Source of the DNA: Sva-07 sp963752815
GTDB taxonomy: Bacteria > Actinomycetota > Acidimicrobiia > Acidimicrobiales > Ilumatobacteraceae
Assembly: GCA_963752815.1 (NCBI GenBank)
Contig: CAVVZI010000021.1
Span: 248,001 to 312,000 of the forward strand
Direction of reading: 5' to 3'
Length of the DNA stretch: 64,000 nucleotides
Of this stretch, positions 45,015 through 53,982 are shown in pieces. The stretch's first letter is position 1. Every line of letters starts with the position of its first letter. The notes beneath the pieces are model-generated. The model saw only the letters and a program-made list of their open reading frames with translations. It had not been told where the DNA came from and did no database searches. The translations under genes and the position numbers were made by a program.

Positions 45015-45428
45015 TCAGGTTGTGGCCCCGCATTCGTCGGTCGGACCGAACGGATCGAGACACACCGACGTCACGATCTCGGCGAAGAGGCCGATCGCCA
45101 TCTCCCACGCTCTGCGCTGATCGCGCTTGTTCATCGGCTCGCCGACATCGGCGAGCGCAGCGAACAACGCGTTGCGTTCCACGGCCAACTCGTCCAGGGT
45201 CAGCGGAATCCGCGCCGCGAGGAGATCACTGGCGAGGGGGATGAATGTCGCCGGTCGACCGAGCGCCGGGGCCAGCCGGGTCACCGCATCGACGATCCAC
45301 CGCGCGCGGACGTCCCGGAACCCCGACGGGCCCGGCAGTCGATCGACGATGGCGGCGTGCAGGAGGTCGGGGTCGGATCGGGCCCGGCGCCAACTGGAAA
45401 CGACGATGTCGATCTGGTCTCTGTTCAT
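45015..45428 (-). CDS. Hypothetical protein (137 aa)
   Basis: An all-helical soluble protein of unknown family. The opening MNRDQIDIVVSSWRRARSDPD faintly recalls the A helix of globins, but no proximal histidine context can be shown, so I do not call it a globin. It is downstream of and co-directional with the LuxR-type regulator, 118 bp away, and could share its transcript. Three Cys/His-poor segments give no metal site. Confidence 0.55.
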   Translation of the reverse strand: MNRDQIDIVVSSWRRARSDPDLLHAAIVDRLPGPSGFRDVRARWIVDAVTRLAPALGRPATFIPLASDLLAARIPLTLDELAVERNALFAALADVGEPMNKRDQRRAWEMAIGLFAEIVTSVCLDPFGPTDECGATT

Positions 45429-45546
45429 GTGCCGCCGTTGCCTCTCTGATCAGCATGGAGGCTTCGCTCCGAATCACTTCGATGCCACAGTGCTCCAACG
45501 AGCCGACGGGCGACATCCGTACGAAGTACCGATCTGGCGCCGCTGC

Positions 45547-48198
45547 CTACCGAGACCCGTCGACCCGATCGGTCGACAGCAGAGCTTCGGTGATCTGGTC
45601 GCGACCGGTCACTCCCAGCTTGCGGTACACGCGATCCAAGTGCGAGTCGACGGTCCGTTTCGACACGATGAGCCGCTCGGCGATCCCCTTGCTGCTCAAG
45701 CCTCCCGCCGCCAGCATCGCCACTTCTCGCTCTCGTGCGGTGAGTGGCTCGACGCCGCTCCCGCGCATCAGCCCGGGCGTGCGGACTCCACCTGCCAGCT
45801 CGATGGAGCGCAACGCCCGTTGGCCCATCGCGGCGGCAGCTCGCGGATCGCCGGCTCGTCGGTACAGCTCGGCCAACTCGGTCGCCGCCTCTGCGGCGAG
45901 CGCCAGACATTCCATCGCTTCGAACTCGTCGACCGCCTGGCCGTACAGGACGAGATCTTCGTCGGTGGCGGCCCTGGCGTGCACGGCGAGTGCGTGGACG
46001 TACGGACCCTCCACGATGCGCGCCAGTTCGTCGAGGCGTTCCACCGCCGCCCCGGGATCGCCGAATCGCACGAGATCGTGGACGACGCCCGTCTCGAAGT
46101 TCCACAGGCCATCGGGCCGCACCGCATCGGCCACTTCCACGAGCAATTGCCGAGCGGAGGCCAGCTCCCCGCGTGCCGCGAGCAGCCAGGCGCGGGTGCG
46201 CTCGCGGGTCGACCACGAGGTGGCGATCGGACTCGTCACCGCATCGGCGCGGTCGAGCGCGCCAGTTGCCTGCGCGACGTCCCCCAGCAGCAGATGGCCC
46301 TGGGCGACGCCGACCCACGCCCAGACGAGTGCCGCCTGCTGACCGGCGTGCTCGGCAAGTTCGGTCGCCGCGCTGAAGTGCTGTACGGCCGCGTGCCCGT
46401 GTCCCGAGTCGCGTTCGATCTCGCCGGCCCCGACCTCGAACCACACGATCGCCGCGTGCGCGTGAGCATTCCGGGCGCGGACGAGCGCGCTGGAAACCAG
46501 CTGGCGCCCCTCTCGGAATCTGCCGCTGTAGCCGAGGGCGTGGGCCTCGTTGATGAGGTGTGATGCCGCACCCCGACGACGTAGCCAGTCGGGAAGTTCC
46601 TCCTGGGTCCGAGCCCCGACCCGGGCGACAGCGATCGCCTCGTCGAAGCGTCCCACACTCAAGCAGGCGATGCTCTGGGCTGTCGCCAGATCGATCCGGA
46701 TGCGTGGGTCGGAGTTGTCGCCGATCTCGGCGACCAACCGGAGTGCTTCGAGCGGGCGCCCGTTGGTCGCCAGCAGCAGCGCCCGCTCGGCGCGCACCGC
46801 GGCGATCGGCCCTGGTTCGTTGAGCCGTCGATCGCCCGCCTCGAGTGCGGCCAGCGCGTTGTCGAGATCGCCGAGGAAGAACCGTGTGCGCGCCAGTCGC
46901 CGCGCCAGATGCGACCGGTTGGCGTCGGACAGTGTCGGACTGTCCCACACCGCGGCGACGGCGCGCTCGACGTCGGGTGCGGCGCCCCGCAGGATCGCCG
47001 ACTCGACGCTGATCAGTGCGGCCTCGTGCGGTCGTCCACGATCCGCGGCGGCCATCGCGAAGCGAGCCGCGAGCTCCGGTTCGCGGCCCAGGACGGCGAG
47101 TCGACCCGCTTCGATCAGTTCTTCGACCGAGATCTCTCCGCCTGCTTCGAGCCGCCAGCGAGCGAGTTGCATCGCATCGCCACGACGGCGTGCCCCGTGA
47201 AACACCAGACGGTCGGCGAGGAGCCGGAACAGCTGTCGTTCCCGGAGCACGGTGAGGCGCGCCCGGATGACTTCGCCGTACATCGGATGACTCAGCGCGA
47301 CGAACGCGCGGCGCTGATCACGGCCGACCTGGATGAGCCCCCGCTCCTCGAGCCGGAGCAGCACCGCGCTGTCGGTCATCTCCTCGATGTCGGAGAGTCC
47401 CATCTGTCCCGCGAGAGCGAGCATCTCGAGCACCGTGGCCAACTGCGGTTCGAGCTCCGCGAGCTGCGACGTGATCAGCTCCTCGAGCGTCGACGACGTC
47501 GGCATCTCGCCGAGGCACCAGAGCTCGTCCTGCTCGCGCAGGGCTCCTTGATCGAGCGAGAGGTGGACGAGTTCGCGCAGGATCTGGAGGTTGCCGTTCG
47601 ATGCGATCGCCAACCGTTCGGCGGCGCGTGTGTCGACCGGTCCGTCGAGCGCGCGGTGCAGGAGCGTTGCCACCTCGTCGTGGGTCAGCGGCGGGAGCGG
47701 CATCAGGATCACGTGCTCGTCCTTCAGCAAGGAGGCGATCACGGAGGGGAGGGGTCGTCCCGCACGGATGGTGGCAACGAGGAAGATGCTCCGGTCCGTC
47801 GTGAAGGGCATCAGCACACCCAAGGACGTCTCGTCGAGTTGGTCGACGTCGTCGGCCACGACCAGCAGTCGCTCCGATCCGGCGCGCTCGGCGAGATGCT
47901 GCCGGGCGCGATGGAACAGCGAGGCGCGGTCGTCGTCGCCGAGCCCGATGTTGCGCGTGAGGTCCGCGGGCAGCAGATGGGCCATCGCGCCGAGGGGAAT
48001 GGACTGCGTCGCAGGATGTCCGACCACGCGCGCCGTCGGCCGGCCCGCGGCGACGGTCAGGAGTTCCTCGGCGAGCCGCGACTTGCCCGCGCCGGCGGGG
48101 CCGGTCAGGACCACACCACCGATCGAGCGGTCCGCGTACATTCGTCCGAGCCGTTCGAACATTGCCCCGCGTCCCGTCAACGGCCAGGTGATCGCCAC
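45547..48198 (-). CDS. LuxR-family regulator of the LAL (large ATP-binding) type
   Basis: An 883-aa regulator from GTG 48198. N-terminal P-loop ATPase (Walker A GPAGAGKSRLAEE, Walker B RLLVVADDVDQLDE), a long helical TPR/MalT-like middle, and a C-terminal LuxR winged helix (EPLTAREREVAMLAAGGLSSKGIAERLIVSKRTVDSHLDRVYRKLG). LAL proteins are STAND-like activators of secondary metabolism or catabolic loci, responding to a small ligand. It diverges from the equally large cyclase-AAA gene. It is intact over 2.6 kb, so indels are not uniformly distributed. Confidence 0.92.
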   Translation of the reverse strand: MAITWPLTGRGAMFERLGRMYADRSIGGVVLTGPAGAGKSRLAEELLTVAAGRPTARVVGHPATQSIPLGAMAHLLPADLTRNIGLGDDDRASLFHRARQHLAERAGSERLLVVADDVDQLDETSLGVLMPFTTDRSIFLVATIRAGRPLPSVIASLLKDEHVILMPLPPLTHDEVATLLHRALDGPVDTRAAERLAIASNGNLQILRELVHLSLDQGALREQDELWCLGEMPTSSTLEELITSQLAELEPQLATVLEMLALAGQMGLSDIEEMTDSAVLLRLEERGLIQVGRDQRRAFVALSHPMYGEVIRARLTVLRERQLFRLLADRLVFHGARRRGDAMQLARWRLEAGGEISVEELIEAGRLAVLGREPELAARFAMAAADRGRPHEAALISVESAILRGAAPDVERAVAAVWDSPTLSDANRSHLARRLARTRFFLGDLDNALAALEAGDRRLNEPGPIAAVRAERALLLATNGRPLEALRLVAEIGDNSDPRIRIDLATAQSIACLSVGRFDEAIAVARVGARTQEELPDWLRRRGAASHLINEAHALGYSGRFREGRQLVSSALVRARNAHAHAAIVWFEVGAGEIERDSGHGHAAVQHFSAATELAEHAGQQAALVWAWVGVAQGHLLLGDVAQATGALDRADAVTSPIATSWSTRERTRAWLLAARGELASARQLLVEVADAVRPDGLWNFETGVVHDLVRFGDPGAAVERLDELARIVEGPYVHALAVHARAATDEDLVLYGQAVDEFEAMECLALAAEAATELAELYRRAGDPRAAAAMGQRALRSIELAGGVRTPGLMRGSGVEPLTAREREVAMLAAGGLSSKGIAERLIVSKRTVDSHLDRVYRKLGVTGRDQITEALLSTDRVDGSR

Positions 48199-48272
48199 GA
48201 CGCCAGTGTGGCAGCGCCAGCACCGCCGTGGCACGCCCGTTCCCCGACGCCTGGGTATTCGACATGGTCCGA

Positions 48273-48291
48273 TCGGTATCCGTTACCGATG
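48273..48291. promoter_or_regulatory. Inverted repeat ATCGGTA-N5-TACCGAT between divergent regulator genes
   Basis: A perfect 7-bp dyad with spacer TCCGT, in the 158-bp gap between starts at 48198 (minus) and 48357 (plus). A suitable site for autoregulation by the LuxR protein or control of both genes. Confidence 0.6.
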
Positions 48292-48356
48292 CTGCCGGTC
48301 ACGGATCGTTCGACACTTGGACTCCGATCGATCACCACGTCAGCAGGAACTCCGCC

Positions 48357-51044
48357 ATGCCCAACTCACCGATGAAATTCGCTGCTCCGACCGACCACTC
48401 GGCGCTTCATGCCGCCGTGTCCGGCAAGCCCGAGATGAGCACCATGACCTTCCTGTTCACGGACATCGAAGGATCGACCCGCCAGTGGGAGCAGGTCCCC
48501 GACATGCACGGCCGGGTCGAACGGCATTTCGAGATGTTGCGGCGCACCGTGGGCGAACTCGGTGGGAGCGTGTTCGCGACGATGGGCGACGGAATCGCCG
48601 CCTCGTTCCCGTCGGCGGAGGCCGCACTCAACGCCGCGATCGGCGCGCAACTGGAGCTGCCTCGGCTCGGCCTCCGCGTCCGCATGGGGATACACACCGG
48701 TGAAGCCCAACGCGCCGGTCCCGACTTCCGGGGCAGGACGATCAATCGTGCGGCTCGAATCATGGGGCTCGGCCACGGCGGCCAGATCCTGCTGTCGAAC
48801 GTGACCGCGGCGATCGTGACGACCGGGCCGAACCCCGTGGACCTCCTCGATCGCGGAACGCACGATCTTCGAGACTTCTCCGAACCGGAACGGATCTGGC
48901 AGGTGGACCATCCCGCACTGCGGACCGGGGCGGCACCCTCGGGCGGCCGGCGTGGAGCCTCGAGCAATCTTCCGATCCCGCGCACCTCACTGGTCGGACG
49001 GGCCTGTCAGGTCGCGCGAGGCGTTGAACTGCTCGGGCTCCACCGCCTGGTCACGCTCACGGGTGTGGGCGGCGTCGGCAAGACGCGGCTCGCCATCCAG
49101 ATCGCTTCCGAAGCGCCCGCGCGCTTCGCGCGGGTCTGGTTCGTCGACCTCACCGACGTGTCGCACCCCGATGACGTGCCGGGCGCGATCGCCCGTGTCC
49201 TGGACGCGGGAACCGCGCCAGAACCGCTCGCAGCGGCGCGAGCGGTTCTGGCGACGAAGCCGATGCTGCTCGTCCTGGACAACTGCGAGCATCTCGTCGG
49301 CGCCGCGGCGACGACGGTCGACTCGTTGCTCACCGCGTGTCCGGATCTGTCGGTGATCGCAACCAGTCGCGAGGCGCTCGGCGTCGACGGCGAGTGCGTG
49401 ACCCCGGTGCAGCCACTCGATCCGGAGACGACCGCCGTCGACCTGTTCCGTGAGCGCGCAAAGTCGGCCGGCGTCGCACCCGAGATGGTCGACGACGACG
49501 ATGCCCGGTTGATCTGCAGCCGCCTCGACGGGCTCCCGCTGGCGATCGAACTGATGGCCGGGAGCGTCGCCGCGCTCGGCACGTCGTCGATCGTCCGGAT
49601 GCTCGACGAGCGGCTCGACGTCCTACCGAGCGGGAGGCCTCGCGGCACTGACCGCCACGGAACGATGCGGACCACCATCGACTGGTCGTACCGGCTCCTC
49701 GAGCCGACCGAACAGCGCCTCTTCCAGTGGATGGCGGTGTTCTCGAACGGATTCGAACTCGATGCGGCGATCCACGTCTCGCGGGCCATCGGCACCGACG
49801 CCGCAACGGCGACGAGGTCGGTGGCCGGCCTTGTCGCCAGGAGCATGGTCACCACCGACGCCGGACCGCACGGGGTGCGATTCCGGCTGCTGGAGACCAT
49901 GCGCTCGTTCGCCCTCGAGAAGCTCCGCGAGAGCGGCCAGCACGGCGCCGCGGCGCGAGCGCAGGCGGAGTGGGTGGCGACGATCACCCACCTGCCGGTC
50001 GACAACCCCTGCAGCGCCGTCGTCGAGCGCAACTCGATCCGTCTCGAGCGGGAGGCCGACAACTGGAGAACAGCCATGCTCCTGGCCGGCGAACTTCGGT
50101 CGAGCGACCTCGCGCGGCGACTCTGCGGGCCACCGACGCAGTTCTTCCTCCTCGGTCGGCACGATCTCGCCGATGTGGTGCGCCCCCTGCTCGACGTCTG
50201 CGCCGACGATTCGTACGCCCGTCGATCGGTGCTCTGCGCGCTGTGCGTTTCCGGGGCGGCCGGCACCGACGCCGGTCAGCTCACCCGATGGGCGGACGAG
50301 GTCCAACAACTCGACGCCGTCGACCACACCGGCCTCGGCCCGTTGATGAGATGGCTGGCACACGTGTGGAGCGGTGACTTCGTCGCCGCGGTCGACGTTT
50401 GCGTGTCGGCGGCGCGTGATCAGCGCCTGGCGCGATCGACCCGTGACATGTTCGTCAGCATCGCCGTGCTCGACCATTTCAGCCTCACCGACGCCACGGC
50501 CGACACCCATCGACTCATCGACGCGGCGCTGGACATTGCCGATCGGTCGGACGTGGCACTGCAGCGGGTCTCCGCGTTGCTGGGGGTCGCGTGGGGGATC
50601 GCGTCCGCCGACCCCGGCCGGGCAGTGCAGTTGGTGCACCGCGCGATGACCGACATCGAACGCGTCCCCGCCCTCACTCGTCTGACCCTGCCCGGGAGTG
50701 CCTCGCGGTTGTTGGCCGGCCTCGACCCGCGGTTCGCCGCCGAGGGCCTGCTCGCGCAACTCGACGCCGCGGCGTCCTGTCCGTCGTTCGTCGATCTGAT
50801 CCCCGTCTCGTATGCGAGCGCACTGCTCAACCGCGTCGGCCATCCGGCAGCCGGGGTGGCGCTGGCCACGCTCACCGTGTCGTCCATTGCGCCGTACCTG
50901 TCGATGATGGACTTCGTCGATCTGGCGAGGCGAACGTCGTCGAGCCACAGCGCTGTGTCGCTCGAGGAACTCGAATCGGCGGTCCGCAGCGGACTCGAGG
51001 ACATCGTCACCGGCCGCCATCGAATCGTCGCCGTTGCCGAGTGA
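48357..51044 (+). CDS. Adenylate/guanylate cyclase-domain AAA/NB-ARC-like regulator
   Basis: An 895-aa protein from ATG 48357 (AGGAA upstream). Class III cyclase domain at residues about 30-175: TFLFTDIEGSTRQWEQ (first metal Asp) and SVFATMGDGIAASF (second), RVRMGIHTGEAQRAG, GRTINRAARIM. Then a P-loop ATPase (GVGGVGKTRLAIQIA; LLVLDNCEHLV) and a helical repeat region with no C-terminal DNA-binding domain. Common in actinobacteria and often degenerate as cyclases; a signalling or sensing ATPase role is likely. Two strong hairpins (49116-49134 and 49216-49253) lie within. Confidence 0.9.
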   Translation: MPNSPMKFAAPTDHSALHAAVSGKPEMSTMTFLFTDIEGSTRQWEQVPDMHGRVERHFEMLRRTVGELGGSVFATMGDGIAASFPSAEAALNAAIGAQLELPRLGLRVRMGIHTGEAQRAGPDFRGRTINRAARIMGLGHGGQILLSNVTAAIVTTGPNPVDLLDRGTHDLRDFSEPERIWQVDHPALRTGAAPSGGRRGASSNLPIPRTSLVGRACQVARGVELLGLHRLVTLTGVGGVGKTRLAIQIASEAPARFARVWFVDLTDVSHPDDVPGAIARVLDAGTAPEPLAAARAVLATKPMLLVLDNCEHLVGAAATTVDSLLTACPDLSVIATSREALGVDGECVTPVQPLDPETTAVDLFRERAKSAGVAPEMVDDDDARLICSRLDGLPLAIELMAGSVAALGTSSIVRMLDERLDVLPSGRPRGTDRHGTMRTTIDWSYRLLEPTEQRLFQWMAVFSNGFELDAAIHVSRAIGTDAATATRSVAGLVARSMVTTDAGPHGVRFRLLETMRSFALEKLRESGQHGAAARAQAEWVATITHLPVDNPCSAVVERNSIRLEREADNWRTAMLLAGELRSSDLARRLCGPPTQFFLLGRHDLADVVRPLLDVCADDSYARRSVLCALCVSGAAGTDAGQLTRWADEVQQLDAVDHTGLGPLMRWLAHVWSGDFVAAVDVCVSAARDQRLARSTRDMFVSIAVLDHFSLTDATADTHRLIDAALDIADRSDVALQRVSALLGVAWGIASADPGRAVQLVHRAMTDIERVPALTRLTLPGSASRLLAGLDPRFAAEGLLAQLDAAASCPSFVDLIPVSYASALLNRVGHPAAGVALATLTVSSIAPYLSMMDFVDLARRTSSSHSAVSLEELESAVRSGLEDIVTGRHRIVAVAE
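49216..49253 (+). repeat. 16-bp perfect inverted repeat inside the cyclase-AAA gene
   Basis: CGCCAGAACCGCTCGC (49216-49231) and its exact complement (49238-49253) around AGCGGC. A smaller 8-bp hairpin with 3-nt loop lies 80 nt upstream (49116-49134). Both are in coding sequence between Walker A and Walker B. Confidence 0.9.
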
Positions 51045-51117
51045 TTCGGACCGGCGCTGGGGGATCGGTGGGGTGAGTAACATCAGCATCCGGGGACGCG
51101 GCGAGTGGGGGTGCGTG

Positions 51118-51744
51118 ATGACGGATCGATATCACGACGGTCAACGGGAGTTCCAGGATCGGTACGACACGCGTCGCCTCGCGGACCGTCTGGCCTCGGT
51201 CGCCGGCGAGACGTTCAGCGACGACCTGGCCGCCTTCGTCGAGGCGCGCGACATGTTCTTCATCGCGTCGACCGACACCGAGGGATCACCCGACTGCTCC
51301 TACAAGGGCGGCGACCCTGGCTTCGTGCGGGTCGTCGACGACTCGACACTCGCCTTCCCGGTCTTCGACGGCAACGGCATGTTCCGCACCCTCGGCAACC
51401 TGCGGGTGAATCCTCGGGTCGGCCTGTTGTTCATCGACTTCGAGACCGGCACCCGGCTCCGCGTCAACGGCGAGGCGAGCATCGACCTCGATGATCCGCT
51501 CACCGACTCGTATCCCGGTGCGTTGTGCGTCGTGCGGGTCCGGGCCCGCTCGATCTTCCCCAACTGTCGCCGGTACGTCCACGAGTATCGCAAGGTGTCG
51601 CCGTCACCGTTCGTGCCGCGTGGTGACGTGGACCCTCCCGTTCCGGACTGGAAGCAGGATCCGTGGTTCGAGGGGACGCTGCCGAGCGGCGACCCCGCGC
51701 TCGATCCGGACCGGCCGAGCGCGCCGGCCATCCCGCGATTCTGA
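51118..51744 (+). CDS. Pyridoxamine 5'-phosphate oxidase-family flavoprotein
   Basis: A 208-aa split-barrel protein: RDMFFIASTDTEGSPDCSYKGGDPGFVRVVD and FRTLGNLRVNPRVGLLFIDFETGTRLRVNGEA are the FMN-binding strands of the PNPOx-like/MSMEG-F420 group. ATG 51118 follows GGGGG. F420 or FMN may be the cofactor. Context: immediately upstream of the radical SAM/methyltransferase genes but with its own 90-bp gap. Confidence 0.82.
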   Translation: MTDRYHDGQREFQDRYDTRRLADRLASVAGETFSDDLAAFVEARDMFFIASTDTEGSPDCSYKGGDPGFVRVVDDSTLAFPVFDGNGMFRTLGNLRVNPRVGLLFIDFETGTRLRVNGEASIDLDDPLTDSYPGALCVVRVRARSIFPNCRRYVHEYRKVSPSPFVPRGDVDPPVPDWKQDPWFEGTLPSGDPALDPDRPSAPAIPRF

Positions 51745-51834
51745 CGACGACCCCGGTCGGCGGCGCTGGTCGGCGACGTCATGCCCGAGTGGGCCCGGGG
51801 GTGGGCCGATCGATCGGCGAGTACATTGGCGCCG

Positions 51835-53226
51835 GTGACGGATCTGCTGCTGACTCATGGCTACTTCCTGTGGGAAGACGAGAAAGAGCGCGAGATCATG
51901 AAGCCGTACGCGCCGTTGGGTCTGCTGTACATCAGCGCGTATCTGAAGCGGGCCGGCTTCGACGTCGAAACGTTCGACACCACGTTCAGCGATCGTGAAT
52001 CGCTCGTGGCCCGACTCGCGGCGACGCCGGGCGGTGTCGTCGGCGTCTACACGAACCTGATGACCAGGGCCAATGCGATCTGGATCGCCGAGCAGGCGCA
52101 CCTCCATCGGTGGACGGTCATCTTCGGCGGCCCCGAGAGCGCCAACTATCCCGACGACTACATCGAGCGCGGCGCCGACGTCGTCGTGCTCGGCGAAGGT
52201 GAGAACACGCTCGAGGAGCTGCTGCCGGCCCTTCGTGATCGCGGCCCCCACCGACTGCACGGCGTCACCGGCACGGTGTTCCGCGACGAGGACGGCGCGG
52301 TGGTGCACAACGAACCGCGCGACAAGATCAACGACATCGATTCACTGCCTTGGCCCGATCGGGAAGCGATCGACATGCAGCAGTACGTCGACACGTGGCG
52401 GACCCATCACGGCATGGGCTCGGTCAACCTCATCACCGCACGCGGTTGCCCGTACAAGTGCAACTGGTGCAGCCACGCCGTCTTCGGCTACTCGCATCGC
52501 CGGCGCAGCCCGATCGACTGCGTCGACGAGGTGCAGTACATCATGGAGCGCTATCAACCCGAACAGGTGTGGTACGCCGACGACGTGTTCACGATCAGCC
52601 ACAAGTGGCTGTTCGAGTACCGCGACGAGATGAACCGGCGCAACATGCGGATCCCGTTCGAGACGATCTCCCGTGCCGACCGGATGAAGAAGGAAGAGGT
52701 GTTGGCGGCGCTGTCAGACCTCGGTTGCTATCGCATCTGGATCGGCTCCGAGAGCGGCAGCCAGCGCATCCTCGACGCGATGCAACGCGGCGTCAAGGTC
52801 GAGGAGGTGCAGAACGCGACGAAGATGGCCAAGCAGTACGGCATCGAGGTCGGCATGTTCCTGATGTGGGGCTACGAGGGTGAGGAGCTCTCCGACATCG
52901 AAGCGACCATCGAGCACGTCAAGGAATCGAATCCCGACATCTTCTTCACGACCGTCGCGTACCCGATCAAGAACACCGGGTACTACGAGAAGGTGAAGAA
53001 GAAGTTGATCTTCTCGTCCGACTGGAACAACGCATCCGATCGTGAGCTGCGAGTCGTCGGTCGCCACACCAAGGCGTACTACAAGCACGCCGATTCGTGG
53101 CTCAACAACGCCGTCGCGGCGCACCGGCTGGTCGACACCGATCCCGTCGCCGCCGCCGTCAAGGCCGACGAGGCCGAGCAGGCCCGGCTCAGCCTGCTGG
53201 CTTGTGCCGACGAGGTGGATGTCTGA
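51835..53226 (+). CDS. Cobalamin-binding-type radical SAM enzyme
   Basis: A 463-aa B12-binding-domain radical SAM protein (BchE/HpnR superclass). N-terminal Rossmann part: APLGLLYISAYLKRAGFDVE, IFGGPESANYPDDYIERGADVVVLGEGE. The [4Fe-4S] site is C205, C209 and C212 (ARGCPYKCNWC). GSESGSQRILDAMQRGVKVEEV and FLMWGYEGEELSDIEATIEHVK follow. GTG 51835 is chosen because the longer ATG would add 18 residues unlike the family. It directly precedes two methyltransferases. It could C-methylate or cyclise a natural product or lipid; no substrate is known. Confidence 0.88.
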   Translation: MTDLLLTHGYFLWEDEKEREIMKPYAPLGLLYISAYLKRAGFDVETFDTTFSDRESLVARLAATPGGVVGVYTNLMTRANAIWIAEQAHLHRWTVIFGGPESANYPDDYIERGADVVVLGEGENTLEELLPALRDRGPHRLHGVTGTVFRDEDGAVVHNEPRDKINDIDSLPWPDREAIDMQQYVDTWRTHHGMGSVNLITARGCPYKCNWCSHAVFGYSHRRRSPIDCVDEVQYIMERYQPEQVWYADDVFTISHKWLFEYRDEMNRRNMRIPFETISRADRMKKEEVLAALSDLGCYRIWIGSESGSQRILDAMQRGVKVEEVQNATKMAKQYGIEVGMFLMWGYEGEELSDIEATIEHVKESNPDIFFTTVAYPIKNTGYYEKVKKKLIFSSDWNNASDRELRVVGRHTKAYYKHADSWLNNAVAAHRLVDTDPVAAAVKADEAEQARLSLLACADEVDV

Positions 53227-53982
53227 GCGAGCTTGAACCGTCGCCGTTCGATGCGCTGGCGGGCGAGTACGACGACACGTTCACCGAGAGCGCGATCGGC
53301 TCCACGATGCGCGAGGCCGTCTGGATCAGGATGGGGGAGCTGTGGCCTCCCGGGAGTCGCGTCGTCGAGTTGAACTGCGGCACCGGTGTGGACGCCGCCT
53401 GGCTGGGCGAGCGCGGAGTCGCCGTCATTGCCACCGATGCCGCCGCCGAGATGGTCGCGGTCGCTCAGCGACGCGGGGTCGACGCGCGCCAACTGCGAGC
53501 CGAGTCGACCGCCGACCTCGCGCCACTCGGCCCGTTCGACGGGGCGCTGTCGAACTTCGGCGGGCTGAACTGCGTCGAGGACCTCGGCGCGGTGGCCGAT
53601 GGGCTCGCCGCGTGCCTGCGGCCGGGGGGTACGGCGTTGCTGTGCATCATGGGCCCGGTGGTGCCGTGGGAATGGGTCTGGTACCTGCTGCACGGTCAGC
53701 CGCGGCGGGCGTTCCGCCGCTTCGCTGACGTCACGTGGTGGCGCGGTATGCCGATTCGCTATCCGTCGATCCGCTCGGCTCGCCGGTCGCTGGCACCGAA
53801 ATTCGAGGTCAGCAGGGTGTGGGCACTCGGCACGCTGATCCCGCCGTCGTATGCCGAGCCGTGGGCGCGACGTCACCCGCGGGCGCTGGCGTGGCTGGCG
53901 CGTACCGAACGTCGGATCGAGCGCTGGCCCGGTGTTCGCGCAACTCGCCGATCACTACGTCATCGAGGTGACGCGACGATGA
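53219..53982 (+). CDS. Class I SAM-dependent methyltransferase (small frameshifts)
   Basis: A methyltransferase of about 253 aa: FDALAGEYDDTFTESAIG, SAM motif I VVELNCGTGVDAAWL, post-I ATDAAAEMV, LSNFGGLNCVEDL and LRPGGTALLCIMGPV. The start is unclear: ATG 53219 overlaps the radical SAM stop but is off by one frame; an indel within 10 nt or a CTG start would solve this. The end is read through near 53930, where removing one G gives PVFAQLADHYVIEVTRR and a stop at 53982 overlapping the next ATG. Left uncorrected, it appears fused to the second methyltransferase, which is an artefact. Confidence 0.8.

Noticed and set aside
45015..45428. Calling the 137-aa protein a globin
   Set aside because: Only the first helix vaguely resembles one; no convincing heme histidine could be placed.
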